Shown here: piece after piece, positions 17,251 through 25,934 of the stretch
Numbering within the stretch: the first letter of the stretch is position 1
How the letters are laid out: the number at the start of each line of letters is the position of its first letter
Origin: JAJRTA01 sp965603125
Lineage (GTDB): Bacteria; Zixibacteria; MSB-5A5; GN15; FEB-12
Reading direction: 5' to 3'
Assembly: GCA_965603125.1 (NCBI GenBank)
Contig: CBFDBU010000008.1
Location: forward strand, 1 to 64,000
Length of the DNA stretch: 64,000 nt
Made by a program: the position numbers and the translations under genes
Notes under the pieces: model-generated
The model's input: only the letters and a program-made list of their open reading frames with translations
Databases searched by the model: none
Told to the model about the DNA's origin: nothing

Positions 17251-18891
17251 ATGTTAAAGAGCACATTCGTTACAGCGGCCTGCCTTCTCCTTGCGGTCTC
17301 CATCGCCCACGGTGCTGCCCGGGTCGCCAATGTTGAACTGAGCTACGGGAACGACTGTTCGATCGCCAAAATCGATGTCGAAGGCACTGTCCGCTTCACC
17401 CACCAGACCGCGGTTGCCAAAGACGGTCGTCCTTTCCGCGTGATAGTCGATATCCTCACGGCCGTTCACCATCTGGGGGCCAAGGAGTTCCTCTCGCTAC
17501 CGGATTGCCCGGTGCGGCACCTCCGCACCTCCCAGTATTCCGTCAAGCCGGAAAAGATCACGCGAGTCGTGTTTGATATGGAAAGGGAAACAACTTACCG
17601 GGTAGAGTCGGACAACAACTCGGTGAGCATCTTCTTCCCGGACAAGTCCCGTCAGCCGTTCAAAGCCTGGTCAACGTCGGCCTTCCTGGTTGCCCAGGCC
17701 AAGGCAAAGAGGCAGGTGGCGGCGACTAAGCCACCGGAAGTGCCAACAGCCGCACCCGCAAAACAGACTAAGCCCAAGGTCGTCCGAGAACTTACCTCGG
17801 CGGAGTTGAATGCCCTCATAGCCAAAGACAGACAGGAAAGCCTGCGGTCGAAAGCAGCTCCTGTTACAAAAGCGCCCACACCGCTCGCCGTGAAGGCTGC
17901 CGCGCCGGCACAGGAAACGACCGCAAAGGAAGCCGGTCACAAGACCAGTCCGCCGGTCAGGTCGCAAAAGCTATTCTCCGACAAGGACAAGTGGGCCGGC
18001 CTTTTTGAACCCCCGGAAACGGACAAGGCTGATCCGGTCAAGCAGGCTGGCGCCAAGACTCAGAAGGACGCTCCTTCCAGCCCCGACCAGAAGACGGCTG
18101 ACACACAACCAACAGCGGTCCTCGAAACGCCGCCGCCGGTTGCTGTTAAGACAGCCGACAAGCCGACACCCGGGGTCAAGTCGGAAGATACAAAGGTCAA
18201 GCCCGCGCTGGCCGCGAACAGCCAGGACGAAGGAGCCAAGTCCCCGGCCAGGTCGGACAGCCGGGCCGTGAAAAAGCCGGCCTCAAAGACCAAACCGGCA
18301 GCAGCCGGTCAGGCGTCACCCAAACCGGTTGCCCCTCCGCAGTTGGCGGCATCTCCGGCCAAGGACCGGAAGGTGACTCAGGACAGCTCTGCCAGTCCGG
18401 CGCGGAGTAAGGTCAAGACGGATAAGACGCCCAAACCGGTCGAACCGGCCGGGAAGCCGACCCCGGAAGCGGATGAAATCAAGACCAAACCGGACAAGAA
18501 ATCGACCTCGCGCTTTCGACGCAGTCCGACGATGTCCAAGAAAATAAAAGGAACCCTGGTCGCTGAATTCCCCAAGCGGTTGGTCGTCAAATACAAGACG
18601 AAAAACTACCGCGATCCCTTCGAGGCTCTGATCAACGATGCCAGGATGTTGAGCAACCCGATTGAGAAGCGAGTGCCCAGTGTCGAGGGTCTTAAGCTGG
18701 TCGGTGTTATCCAGTCCGGCTCCGGGGCCAACAGCGCCCTGTTTGAAGGTACCGATGGCTACGGCTACATTCTGAGGGCCGGAGACAGAGTACAGAAGGG
18801 CTACGTGCTGCGCGTGGAAAGCGACAGGGTGTTTTTCCAGTTGTTTGAATACGGTTGGAGCCGCACGATGGCCCTGAACATAGAGGACTAA
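17251..18891 (+). CDS. AMIN-domain protein with PilP-like C-terminus (fusion)
   Basis: 546 residues. Signal peptide (LKSTFVTAACLLLAVSIAHGA), an AMIN-like domain at about 25-135 (VRFTHQTAVAKDGRPFRVIVDIL...RVVFDMERETTYRVE), a low-complexity Pro/Ala/Lys linker of about 300 residues, and a PilP-like C-terminal domain from about 450 (YRDPFEALI...LVGVIQSG...ALFEGTDGYGYILRAGDRVQKGYVL). In Proteobacteria the AMIN domain belongs to PilQ and PilP is a separate lipoprotein. Here AMIN is attached to PilP and the following PilQ lacks it. It likely binds peptidoglycan and links PilNO to the secretin. Confidence 0.85.
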   Translation: MLKSTFVTAACLLLAVSIAHGAARVANVELSYGNDCSIAKIDVEGTVRFTHQTAVAKDGRPFRVIVDILTAVHHLGAKEFLSLPDCPVRHLRTSQYSVKPEKITRVVFDMERETTYRVESDNNSVSIFFPDKSRQPFKAWSTSAFLVAQAKAKRQVAATKPPEVPTAAPAKQTKPKVVRELTSAELNALIAKDRQESLRSKAAPVTKAPTPLAVKAAAPAQETTAKEAGHKTSPPVRSQKLFSDKDKWAGLFEPPETDKADPVKQAGAKTQKDAPSSPDQKTADTQPTAVLETPPPVAVKTADKPTPGVKSEDTKVKPALAANSQDEGAKSPARSDSRAVKKPASKTKPAAAGQASPKPVAPPQLAASPAKDRKVTQDSSASPARSKVKTDKTPKPVEPAGKPTPEADEIKTKPDKKSTSRFRRSPTMSKKIKGTLVAEFPKRLVVKYKTKNYRDPFEALINDARMLSNPIEKRVPSVEGLKLVGVIQSGSGANSALFEGTDGYGYILRAGDRVQKGYVLRVESDRVFFQLFEYGWSRTMALNIED

Positions 18892-18907
18892 GAAAGGCAG
18901 GTGTGAC

Positions 18908-20197
18908 ATGGCCCTGAAGAAATCTGACAAGAAAAGCCTGGCGACCGGTTTGTTCATATTACTGCTGGCGGCATGCATGGCGCCGTTGGCGGCCGACACG
19001 CAACCAGACCCCAACGTCCCTATCGAGAGCGTGCAGTTCCAGTCGGCTGATATCCGGTCGGTGCTGACGCACCTGGCCGACTACGGCGGCGTCAATGTCG
19101 TCATTGCACCGGGCGTCGAGGGCAGAGTCACCATAAAGCTCGACAATGTGATGTGGCGACAGGCTATGGATATTATCGGTCGCACCTATGACCTGGCCAT
19201 CGTGGATGAGGAAAGCGGGTACCTCCGTGTGATGCCCCTTAAAGCCTACCGTGAGGAACTCACCGAGCAGGAAAAGCACCGTTCCGAGCAGCGCAAGTTG
19301 GTGGGACTGGAGACCAAGATCGTCAAGATCTCCAATTCAACCTCAGACGATATCGTCGAGGCCGTCAAGTCGCTGATGACCGAGCGCGGTTCTGTGACCA
19401 GTGATTCCCGGTCCAACTCGATCATCATTCAGGAAGTCCCCGATCATATGCCGATCCTGCTGGATTATATCGCTGAACTGGATCGGCCGGCACAACAGAT
19501 CAAGATATCTGCGCAGCTTTTGGAGATATTCACCAACGACCTCACGGAGATCGGTGTTGACTGGTCGGTGGTAGGCACCTATGTCCCCAACCCGGACCGC
19601 GAGATTGAACAGACGGCTGCCGTCACGACCAGCTCTGTAGCCAACCCGGCCGGAAGCTATTCCGTCACGGCCCTTCAGCGAGGGTATGACGTAACGGCGC
19701 TGGTGGAGGCGATTGTATCCAACGGTAAGGGAAAGATCATCGCCCATCCGGAAATCACCACCATAGACAACCACGAAGCAAGGATTCAGATGGGTTCCAA
19801 GGTGCCCGTCAAGCAGTTCGACGAGGCCGGTAACGTGGTTATCGAGTTCGAGGAAGTAGGGACCATCCTGACGGTGACGCCCCATATTACTGCCGAGAAC
19901 CAGATCCTTATGCACCTGGCTCCCGAACGCTCGAGTTTTCAGTTCGACGCCGCCGGTGTCATCATTAACACCAGCAATGCCGAAACGAATGTTATCGTCG
20001 CCAACGGTCAGACCGCCGTGATCGGAGGAATGACCAAGGAGGACGAGGTCGAGAGCGAAGTGGGCGTGCCCATCCTGAAAGATATTCCGCTCTTGGGCAT
20101 GCTGTTCAAGTACACGAACAAGACGGTCGAAAACCGCGACCTGGTCATATTCGTTACGCCGACGATCGTCGAAGAGGACCTGGCGGTAGGGGGATGA
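18908..20197 (+). CDS. pilQ: Type IV pilus secretin PilQ (short form)
   Basis: 429 residues: signal sequence, secretin/TonB short N-terminal domain (about 40-115, VQFQSADIRSVLTHLADYGGVNVVI), an NolW-type N1 domain (about 130-200) and the secretin barrel (VPVKQFDEAGNVVIEFEEVGT...GGMTKEDEVESEVGVPILKDIPLLGMLFK...LVIFVTPTIVEE). It forms the outer-membrane channel for the pilus. It is short because the AMIN repeats found in proteobacterial PilQ are absent and instead sit in the preceding gene. It starts 16 bases after that gene. Confidence 0.95.
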   Translation: MALKKSDKKSLATGLFILLLAACMAPLAADTQPDPNVPIESVQFQSADIRSVLTHLADYGGVNVVIAPGVEGRVTIKLDNVMWRQAMDIIGRTYDLAIVDEESGYLRVMPLKAYREELTEQEKHRSEQRKLVGLETKIVKISNSTSDDIVEAVKSLMTERGSVTSDSRSNSIIIQEVPDHMPILLDYIAELDRPAQQIKISAQLLEIFTNDLTEIGVDWSVVGTYVPNPDREIEQTAAVTTSSVANPAGSYSVTALQRGYDVTALVEAIVSNGKGKIIAHPEITTIDNHEARIQMGSKVPVKQFDEAGNVVIEFEEVGTILTVTPHITAENQILMHLAPERSSFQFDAAGVIINTSNAETNVIVANGQTAVIGGMTKEDEVESEVGVPILKDIPLLGMLFKYTNKTVENRDLVIFVTPTIVEEDLAVGG

Positions 20198-20253
20198 CCG
20201 CGTATCGGATCTGACATAAACAGGATATGCACAGGATAGACTCAGGAGAGATC

Positions 20254-22344
20254 ATGTTTGAGAGAAAGAAATACTCCGTGTCCTCGTTGATGACGGTAGT
20301 CTTTGTGGCGGCAGCGCTGCTTATGACCGGGTGTGAGTCAAAAAGCCAGCTGGATGAAAGCGAGCAATACGGTGATCTGGCGGGCGCCGAGTTCACGGTT
20401 ACGGCCAGTCCGGCCGCCCTCACGATAGGCGCCACGGCGGTCGTGGAACTAAAAGTAGAACTGGACGGTCAGGGCGTCCCCAACCAGATTGTCGTCTTCA
20501 CCGTGCAGGATTCCGAGGCGGGATACTTCACTCCGGCCACGGATACGACCGATGCAGCCGGCCTGGCGGCCACGGTCTTCACAGCCACCAGCATAGGCGC
20601 CGCCGTTATTAACGTCTACGTCGGTTCCTACCCGTACCCGGCCTCGACCAACATGACGGTAAGTGAGACCGCCCAGTCCGGTTCCGGCAACGTCGACGTT
20701 TCGGTGTCGCCGAGCCTTCTTCTGGCCAACGGAGCCGATACGGCCATAGTGTCTATCACCGTTCGCGACGGCGCGGGCCAGCCGGCCCCCGATTCCACGC
20801 TGGTGAGGATTGTGGCCGGTGAGAAATTCGTCGATGTCGACGGCAACGGGTATTGGTCCAACGGAATCGACTCCCTCGTTTTTGACGCTAACGCCAACGG
20901 TCAGTGGGACGCCCTCGGCTTGATCCCGTCGACTGCCGTGACCACCGGCGGAGACGGAACCGTCACCGTCAACTATGTCTCGGGAGGTGACGCCCAGACG
21001 GTTTACGTAAGGGCAACCGTCGACGACCACGGAATAAGTGGCTTTTCGGAAACATCGCTCCAGGTATCGCCTGACGCCACGGTCGATTTCATTTACCTTT
21101 ACGCCGACTCCATCAATCTGTGCGTGGCTCAGACCGGCGGTATCGAGGTAGCCATTGCCTACGCCGTATGTTATGACGTCAACGCCAATACTGTTCCCGA
21201 AGGCTTGCCGGTCACCTTTGTGATTACCGACGGCCCCGGCGGCAACGAGCACCTCGGCACGGTCGGCTACGGTCCTTACGAGACGGTTACCAACAGCCAG
21301 GGTGTCGCTATGGTCCCGGTTCACTCCGGCAGCGTGTCCGGCACTATCAGAATGCGCGCCTCATCCGACGAGGTTCTTTCCAACGCCACACAGGTCATGG
21401 TCTCGGCCGGCCCGCCGGTGTACATTGTGATCGGTGCTGAAGAATGTAATGTGGATTACTGGAATGATGTCGGCTTCGAAAACAATATAGTCGCTGTTGT
21501 CTCGGACATCTACCTCAACCCGGTCAATGACAGTACCGTCGTGTATTTCAAGACCGATGAGGGCACAATGAAGTCTCACGAGGCGCGGACCGGCGACCTC
21601 GAGGGTATAGCCCATACCAAGTGGTTTGCGGGGACCCAGGTCGCTGACGCCGACGGTCGCGTGCTGATCATCGCGGAAACCGCCGGCGGCACTGTCGCCG
21701 ATACCAGCATGTTTTACAACACGCATTATCCGGACACTCTTATTGTAGTTGGCGTACCCGGCTCGATGCCTGCCGATGGCAAAAGCAAAGTCTACGTCTG
21801 GGTCACCGGCCTGGATCTCAACGACAACCCGGTCATCGGTGGTACTCTCTTCTCAGGTGAGGCCAACTACCTGCAGGCGTCCGGCGGCAAATTGGAGAAC
21901 GGCTGTTACTCAGCCAGCGACAGAGTGGAACTCAGATCGACCGTCCTTGACATGGACTACTCCCTGACCGGCGCGAACGACGACGGCATTGGCGCGGTCG
22001 ACTTAGTGGTCTACTGGCACGCAGCGGGAGCAGTGACTTCGTATGCCGTAACGATCACCACGAGCACGGCCTATTCGGGCAATTCCAGCATAGCACTCCA
22101 GGGTTCCCCCGGCGGAGGAGAGGTGGCCTACTTTACGGTTACGATCAAGGACCGGGCCGGCAACCCGCTGGGCGACCATACAATACAAATCGGCGGTGGA
22201 GGTACGATTGAAACCAACGCCTATGGCGAGGCGTACTTCGCCTTCAACGTACCGGTGGCTCCGGGCGACTACACCGTCGTCGTCACCGACACTGACCCCA
22301 GAGGCGGACTGGTGCTGACCTATACTATCACGGTTGATGAGTAA
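20254..22344 (+). CDS. Large lipoprotein with tandem Ig-like (Big_1/invasin-type) domains
   Basis: Start ATG 20254 with AGGAGAG six bases upstream; 696 residues. Signal and lipobox (VFVAAALLMTGC) predict an outer-membrane lipoprotein. At least four Ig-like units follow, with the invasin-type pattern of variable loop then TDAAGLAATVFTATSIGAAV, GDGTVTVNYVSGGDAQTVYV and NSQGVAMVPVHSGSVSGTI. The last module (about 600-696) has GNPLGDHTIQIGGGGTIET. It follows pilQ by 56 bases and is probably co-transcribed, so it may decorate or stabilise the pilus pore or act in adhesion (inference). Confidence 0.85.
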   Translation: MFERKKYSVSSLMTVVFVAAALLMTGCESKSQLDESEQYGDLAGAEFTVTASPAALTIGATAVVELKVELDGQGVPNQIVVFTVQDSEAGYFTPATDTTDAAGLAATVFTATSIGAAVINVYVGSYPYPASTNMTVSETAQSGSGNVDVSVSPSLLLANGADTAIVSITVRDGAGQPAPDSTLVRIVAGEKFVDVDGNGYWSNGIDSLVFDANANGQWDALGLIPSTAVTTGGDGTVTVNYVSGGDAQTVYVRATVDDHGISGFSETSLQVSPDATVDFIYLYADSINLCVAQTGGIEVAIAYAVCYDVNANTVPEGLPVTFVITDGPGGNEHLGTVGYGPYETVTNSQGVAMVPVHSGSVSGTIRMRASSDEVLSNATQVMVSAGPPVYIVIGAEECNVDYWNDVGFENNIVAVVSDIYLNPVNDSTVVYFKTDEGTMKSHEARTGDLEGIAHTKWFAGTQVADADGRVLIIAETAGGTVADTSMFYNTHYPDTLIVVGVPGSMPADGKSKVYVWVTGLDLNDNPVIGGTLFSGEANYLQASGGKLENGCYSASDRVELRSTVLDMDYSLTGANDDGIGAVDLVVYWHAAGAVTSYAVTITTSTAYSGNSSIALQGSPGGGEVAYFTVTIKDRAGNPLGDHTIQIGGGGTIETNAYGEAYFAFNVPVAPGDYTVVVTDTDPRGGLVLTYTITVDE

Positions 22345-22375
22345 CACTCGTACAGTCTTCAGAGTCTGATATGAA

Positions 22376-22404
22376 CCGCCGGGTTGAGTGGCCCGGCGGT
22401 TTTC
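22376..22404 (+). terminator. Intrinsic terminator of the pil operon
   Basis: An 8-bp stem CCGCCGGG/CCCGGCGG with an 8-base loop (22376-22399) followed by TTTTC, 31 bases after the stop of the Ig-like lipoprotein. Confidence 0.8.
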
Positions 22405-22433
22405 TTGTGCTCGGTGTGACCGTCTAAATAACG

Positions 22434-22466
22434 GTAGGGTGGGTCCGTCCTCGAACCCGCCACGCC
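22434..22466 (+). repeat. Dispersed GTAGGGTGGGTCCG repeat, copy 1
   Basis: Starts GTAGGGTGGGTCCG and continues TC(C/T)TCGAACCCG. Another copy lies inverted at 22795-22826 and a third in direct orientation at 24833-24861. The copies flank the OLD-like nuclease gene. Confidence 0.75.
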
Positions 22467-22513
22467 GGGTACCCAACCTAAGGGGTTTATTGAAGAACAT
22501 ACTCCAATGCAGT

Positions 22514-22539
22514 GGCGTCGGGCGTCTCTGCCCGACGCC
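22514..22539. repeat. Strong intergenic hairpin in a repeat-rich spacer
   Basis: A 10-bp perfect stem GGCGTCGGGC/GCCCGACGCC with loop GTCTCT. A second imperfect palindrome with GGCAGGTG and CACCTGAC follows to about 22580. Neither has a T-tract. They look like REP-type elements. Confidence 0.6.
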
Positions 22540-22628
22540 TGACGGCAGGTGACTGGGAGACCGTCAGGCAGGGACACCTGACGGCACAATTCTGGGAGCG
22601 CGCGAGGCGCAAAAGACAGGCTTGCCTG

Positions 22629-22675
22629 CAAACTTGTTTGGGAGTGTTTTGTGCAGTCAGGTCCAAACAAGTTTG
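22629..22675. repeat. CAAACTTGTTTGG inverted repeat, copy 1
   Basis: Perfect 13-bp inverted repeat CAAACTTGTTTGG/CCAAACAAGTTTG with a 21-base loop, followed by AACCTGCCACCC. A related copy lies at 28298-28342. Likely a REP-like dispersed element. Confidence 0.7.
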
Positions 22676-22794
22676 AACCTGCCACCCGTCGGTCGTGGCA
22701 TATCTCATATGCAAACGAACAGGCAGGCGCAATTTGGGGGGAAGTTGTGGTGTTTTTGTGAGGGGTGGCAAGGAAGGTTCGGTGCTCAGTACTT

Positions 22795-22826
22795 GCGTGG
22801 CGGGTCCGAAGACGGACCCACCCTAC
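22795..22826 (-). repeat. Dispersed GTAGGGTGGGTCCG repeat, copy 2 (inverted)
   Basis: Read on the minus strand it begins GTAGGGTGGGTCCGTCTTCG like the copies at 22434 and 24833. Together with copy 3 it brackets the ATPase/TOPRIM gene. Confidence 0.75.
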
Positions 22827-23011
22827 GGGGGCTGTGGGCCACAGGACGTCATCACATTTCTGTTTTCATACTTGACTGCTGGATCAAAATATCCTTATTT
22901 AGGGCTAGAAACTGATGGGTTAAACCTTGCACGTGTCATATTAGTGTGGTGAGTTAGTAGGAGGCCAAGGTGGCCCGTGTATGGATATTTAAGATGGTCT
23001 TACAATGAAAC

Positions 23012-24829
23012 TTGGTAGAATTTAGAATTGAGAACTTTCGCTCCATCAGCGATACCAGATGGTGCAGGTTGTCAGCGGACTGTGTAACTTGTCTCATCGG
23101 CCAGAACGAATCAGGCAAAACATCAATCTTAGAAGCCCTTGAAGCCTTCTACACAGGTGAAATCCACCAGGACTACTTGCGCGATGATCAACAAATGCCC
23201 AAAGTGTCTTGCCGATTTGAAATCGACTGGAAACCGATTGCGCCCTATCTTGAAGACTACCTATTTCCCCCCGGATTTGCAACGTGGAAGAACGAGGAAG
23301 GGTCCAAGGTCTCTCTGGTAAGATCATGGACGGAGCAGGATTCCAGCACTCTTGAGCTCGGTGACGAAGGCCTGCTAACGATGATTCGAGAATTCGAACT
23401 CTTCGTAATATCGAGTCAACCGGAATCGTCAGATGAGACGAACGAACTGGACACTGGCGATGCCACTGTGGCACCGGGTGAAACATCTGTGGGTGATGAG
23501 GATACCAGAGAGGTGATTACAGCAAAGGGTCTTGCTGAGCACCTTGAGGGCTGGATACCGATATTTGTAAGGTTTGACGATTATGAAAGTCTGTTGCCGG
23601 ATCGAATAGACTTGGCTGACCTGCGAGGACAAAAGAGAAACGTCGAAGGGTACAAAGGAGTACTTAATTTTCTGAGCGTCTCAGGCATGGACATTGGTGA
23701 GTTGGATGGTGAGCGTCGCATTATCGAGAATAGGATCAACCAGATCAATAACCAGGTCAGTACGGACTTTCAAGCGTTTTGGAGCCAAGGTATGGGTAGA
23801 AACACGGCCCTGAGATTAGAAGTCGATTTTGAACATCATAGCGATGACGAAGACAAGCCGGGTGAGCCGTATCTCGCTTTTTGGATGAGCCAAGGTGACA
23901 GAAAATTGTATCCGAAGCAGCGAAGTGGCGGTGTGCGATGGTTTCTTAGTTTTTATCTACAATTGAAGGCAAGCGCCTCCGAGTCAATCGAGAAAGGGAG
24001 AATCTTCCTGATTGACGAGCCGGGCGGTAGTTTGCACGCTAAAGCGCAGGATGATGTTCTACGATTATTCGATAACATCAAGGAAACGACTCAGATCGTT
24101 TACACTACGCATTCTCCTTTTCTTGTGAGGGAAGAAGACCTGCCTCGAATTCTGGCTGTGCAGCGGAATGTTGATGGTGAGATGTGGGGCGACACTAAGG
24201 TGTTAGACGTTCACAATCTAGGCGATGCGAGTATCGAGACGCTTACACCCGTTTACACGACTATGGGAATGAAACTGTCTCAACAGTCCGTAATCCGGGA
24301 ATATAACAACATTATTGTAGAGGAACCAAGCGCTCATTACTACTTGTTGGCCTTCAAGTTGTTGTGTGGTTCTAGGCGTGAGCTTCATTTTGTGGCGGCT
24401 GAGGGTGCTTCCAACGTTCCCAAACTCGCGTATCTGTTTGAAGGCTGGGGTTTGCAATTCGGGGTGGTGTTGGATGATGACAGCGCAGGCCGCAGCGCAT
24501 ATAGTAAAATCAAGAAAAACCTGTATGGTGATGATCAGGCGCTAGCTGATCTACATATGTACCGGATTAGCCCAAGTAAGGGTAAAGGTATCGAAAATAT
24601 TTTTGGCACCAGAGATTTCATGAAGTACGTAGCTAAGAACAAGAAACTCGTCAAGAGTGGCAAACACGCCACCTTTCTTACCGAATCCGGACGTTCAAAA
24701 CCGGTAGTTGCTCGCGACTTCTACGAAAGCGTAAAAAGTGGTAAGGTGAAAATGGACCATCTAAACCAAATCACCCGAAAGAACATAGAAAATCTCGTGA
24801 AGAAGATAGAGTCCTTAGTCCGACCGTAG
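23012..24829 (+). CDS. OLD-like AAA/ABC ATPase with C-terminal TOPRIM nuclease domain
   Basis: 605 residues as read from TTG 23012. SMC/RecF-type ATPase: Walker A GQNESGKTS (30-38), signature-like RSGG (304-307), Walker B IFLIDEP (331-337) and H-loop THSPF (His367). A TOPRIM-like domain follows with acidic residues at IIVEEPSAHYYL (Glu437/438) and VVLDDDSAG (Asp488-490). This is the plan of overcoming-lysogenization-defect (OLD) nucleases, several of which act in phage defence. No UvrD-like gene follows, so a Gabija pair is not supported. The ATG at 23005 reads out of frame; see the findings. It stands alone between dispersed repeats and is less GC-rich than its neighbours, suggesting acquisition. 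Confidence 0.85.
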   Translation: MVEFRIENFRSISDTRWCRLSADCVTCLIGQNESGKTSILEALEAFYTGEIHQDYLRDDQQMPKVSCRFEIDWKPIAPYLEDYLFPPGFATWKNEEGSKVSLVRSWTEQDSSTLELGDEGLLTMIREFELFVISSQPESSDETNELDTGDATVAPGETSVGDEDTREVITAKGLAEHLEGWIPIFVRFDDYESLLPDRIDLADLRGQKRNVEGYKGVLNFLSVSGMDIGELDGERRIIENRINQINNQVSTDFQAFWSQGMGRNTALRLEVDFEHHSDDEDKPGEPYLAFWMSQGDRKLYPKQRSGGVRWFLSFYLQLKASASESIEKGRIFLIDEPGGSLHAKAQDDVLRLFDNIKETTQIVYTTHSPFLVREEDLPRILAVQRNVDGEMWGDTKVLDVHNLGDASIETLTPVYTTMGMKLSQQSVIREYNNIIVEEPSAHYYLLAFKLLCGSRRELHFVAAEGASNVPKLAYLFEGWGLQFGVVLDDDSAGRSAYSKIKKNLYGDDQALADLHMYRISPSKGKGIENIFGTRDFMKYVAKNKKLVKSGKHATFLTESGRSKPVVARDFYESVKSGKVKMDHLNQITRKNIENLVKKIESLVRP

Positions 24830-24832
24830 CCA

Positions 24833-24861
24833 GTAGGGTGGGTCCGTCTTCGAACCCGACA
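24833..24861 (+). repeat. Dispersed GTAGGGTGGGTCCG repeat, copy 3
   Basis: Begins four bases after the stop of the OLD-like gene and matches the copy at 22434 in the same orientation. Confidence 0.75.
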
Positions 24862-25024
24862 TCTTCATTTTAACTGACATCACCTGTCAGTCCAACCAAC
24901 TACCTTGATTTCATGTCAAAATTAATTCGTCATTTCTTGCCTGGACAATCCTTTTTCATTACTTCTGTAACCGCTAATCGAAAGCCCCTGCTCGTTCAGC
25001 ACGCGAGACAGTTAGCGCGGGCGG

Positions 25025-25927
25025 TTATTTCTGGGTGACCAGCTCTTTCACGAACTGCGGCAGGGCAAAGGCCGCACGGTGGGTCTCGGCATTGTAGTAG
25101 CGGGTCGAAAGGTTCAGTCTGTCATACCGTTCCTGGTCGAAATCCGAGAGGGGATCGCGTTTCCTGCTGCAGAAGGCGAAACACCACAGGCCGGAGGGAT
25201 AGATCGGCATGAAGCAGGTAAACAGCCTGGCTATCGGGAACACCTCACGAAGGTTGCCGTGGATCGCCCGTACCGTTCTCTTGTTGTAGAACGGTGATTC
25301 CGTCTGGGCCACCAGTATGCCGTCGTCGCTGAGCCGGTCGCATACTTTCTGCTGGAAGGCCTTCTGGAACAGGTCGGCCGCCGGGCCGATGGGATCGGAG
25401 AGATCAAGAATGATAACGTCGTACTTCTCGCCATCCTCCTCGATGAACTCCTTGCCGTCCCGGTAGATGATTTCTGCCCGCGAGTCGTTCAGACCCTCAC
25501 ACAGATAGGGGAAATGCTTGCGGGAGGTCTCGACCACCATCCGGTCGATCTCGCACAAGATACAGCTTTCCACCTCGGGGTGTTTCATGACTTCCGTCAG
25601 CGCTCCGCAGTCTCCGCCGCCGATGATTAATACCTTGCGCGGAGCCGGATGGGCAAACAGCGGCACGTGAGCGATCATCTCGTTATAGGCGTTGTTGTCG
25701 TTGTCACAGACCATAAGCGACCCGTAGAGAACCAGCATCTTCCCGAAATCCTCGGTCTGCAATACGTCGATGCGCTGGTACTCCGACTCCAGCGACTCCA
25801 CTACGCGCTCGACTTTCACGGTCAGGCCCGACAGCCCGTCATGCAGCTCGTTATACCAGACGTTCCAGAGGTCGGCCATACCCTCTTCGGATATGTAGGT
25901 CTTGTCGATCCTTTTGCGATCACTCAT
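25025..25927 (-). CDS. speE: Spermidine synthase (polyamine aminopropyltransferase)
   Basis: Start ATG 25925-25927, eight bases after the decarboxylase stop, gives 300 residues. The N-terminal beta domain LTVKVERVVESLESEYQRI is followed by the Rossmann methyltransferase-like core: QTEDFGKMLVLYGSLM, NEMIAHVPLFAHPAPRKVLIIGGGDCGAL (decarboxylated SAM site), CEIDRMVVE, DGKEFI, YDVIILDLSDPIGPA and TESPFYN. It transfers an aminopropyl group from decarboxylated SAM to putrescine or another diamine. It is the last gene of the polyamine operon. Confidence 0.95.
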   Translation of the reverse strand: MSDRKRIDKTYISEEGMADLWNVWYNELHDGLSGLTVKVERVVESLESEYQRIDVLQTEDFGKMLVLYGSLMVCDNDNNAYNEMIAHVPLFAHPAPRKVLIIGGGDCGALTEVMKHPEVESCILCEIDRMVVETSRKHFPYLCEGLNDSRAEIIYRDGKEFIEEDGEKYDVIILDLSDPIGPAADLFQKAFQQKVCDRLSDDGILVAQTESPFYNKRTVRAIHGNLREVFPIARLFTCFMPIYPSGLWCFAFCSRKRDPLSDFDQERYDRLNLSTRYYNAETHRAAFALPQFVKELVTQK

Positions 25928-25934
25928 GGGCAAC

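Noticed and set aside
22622..22952. Two overlapping small frames
   Set aside because: They are composed of the dispersed palindromes and repeats and encode no recognisable protein.
23012..24829. Gabija (GajA) anti-phage system
   Set aside because: Only the ATPase/TOPRIM protein is present; the required UvrD-like GajB gene is not next to it.
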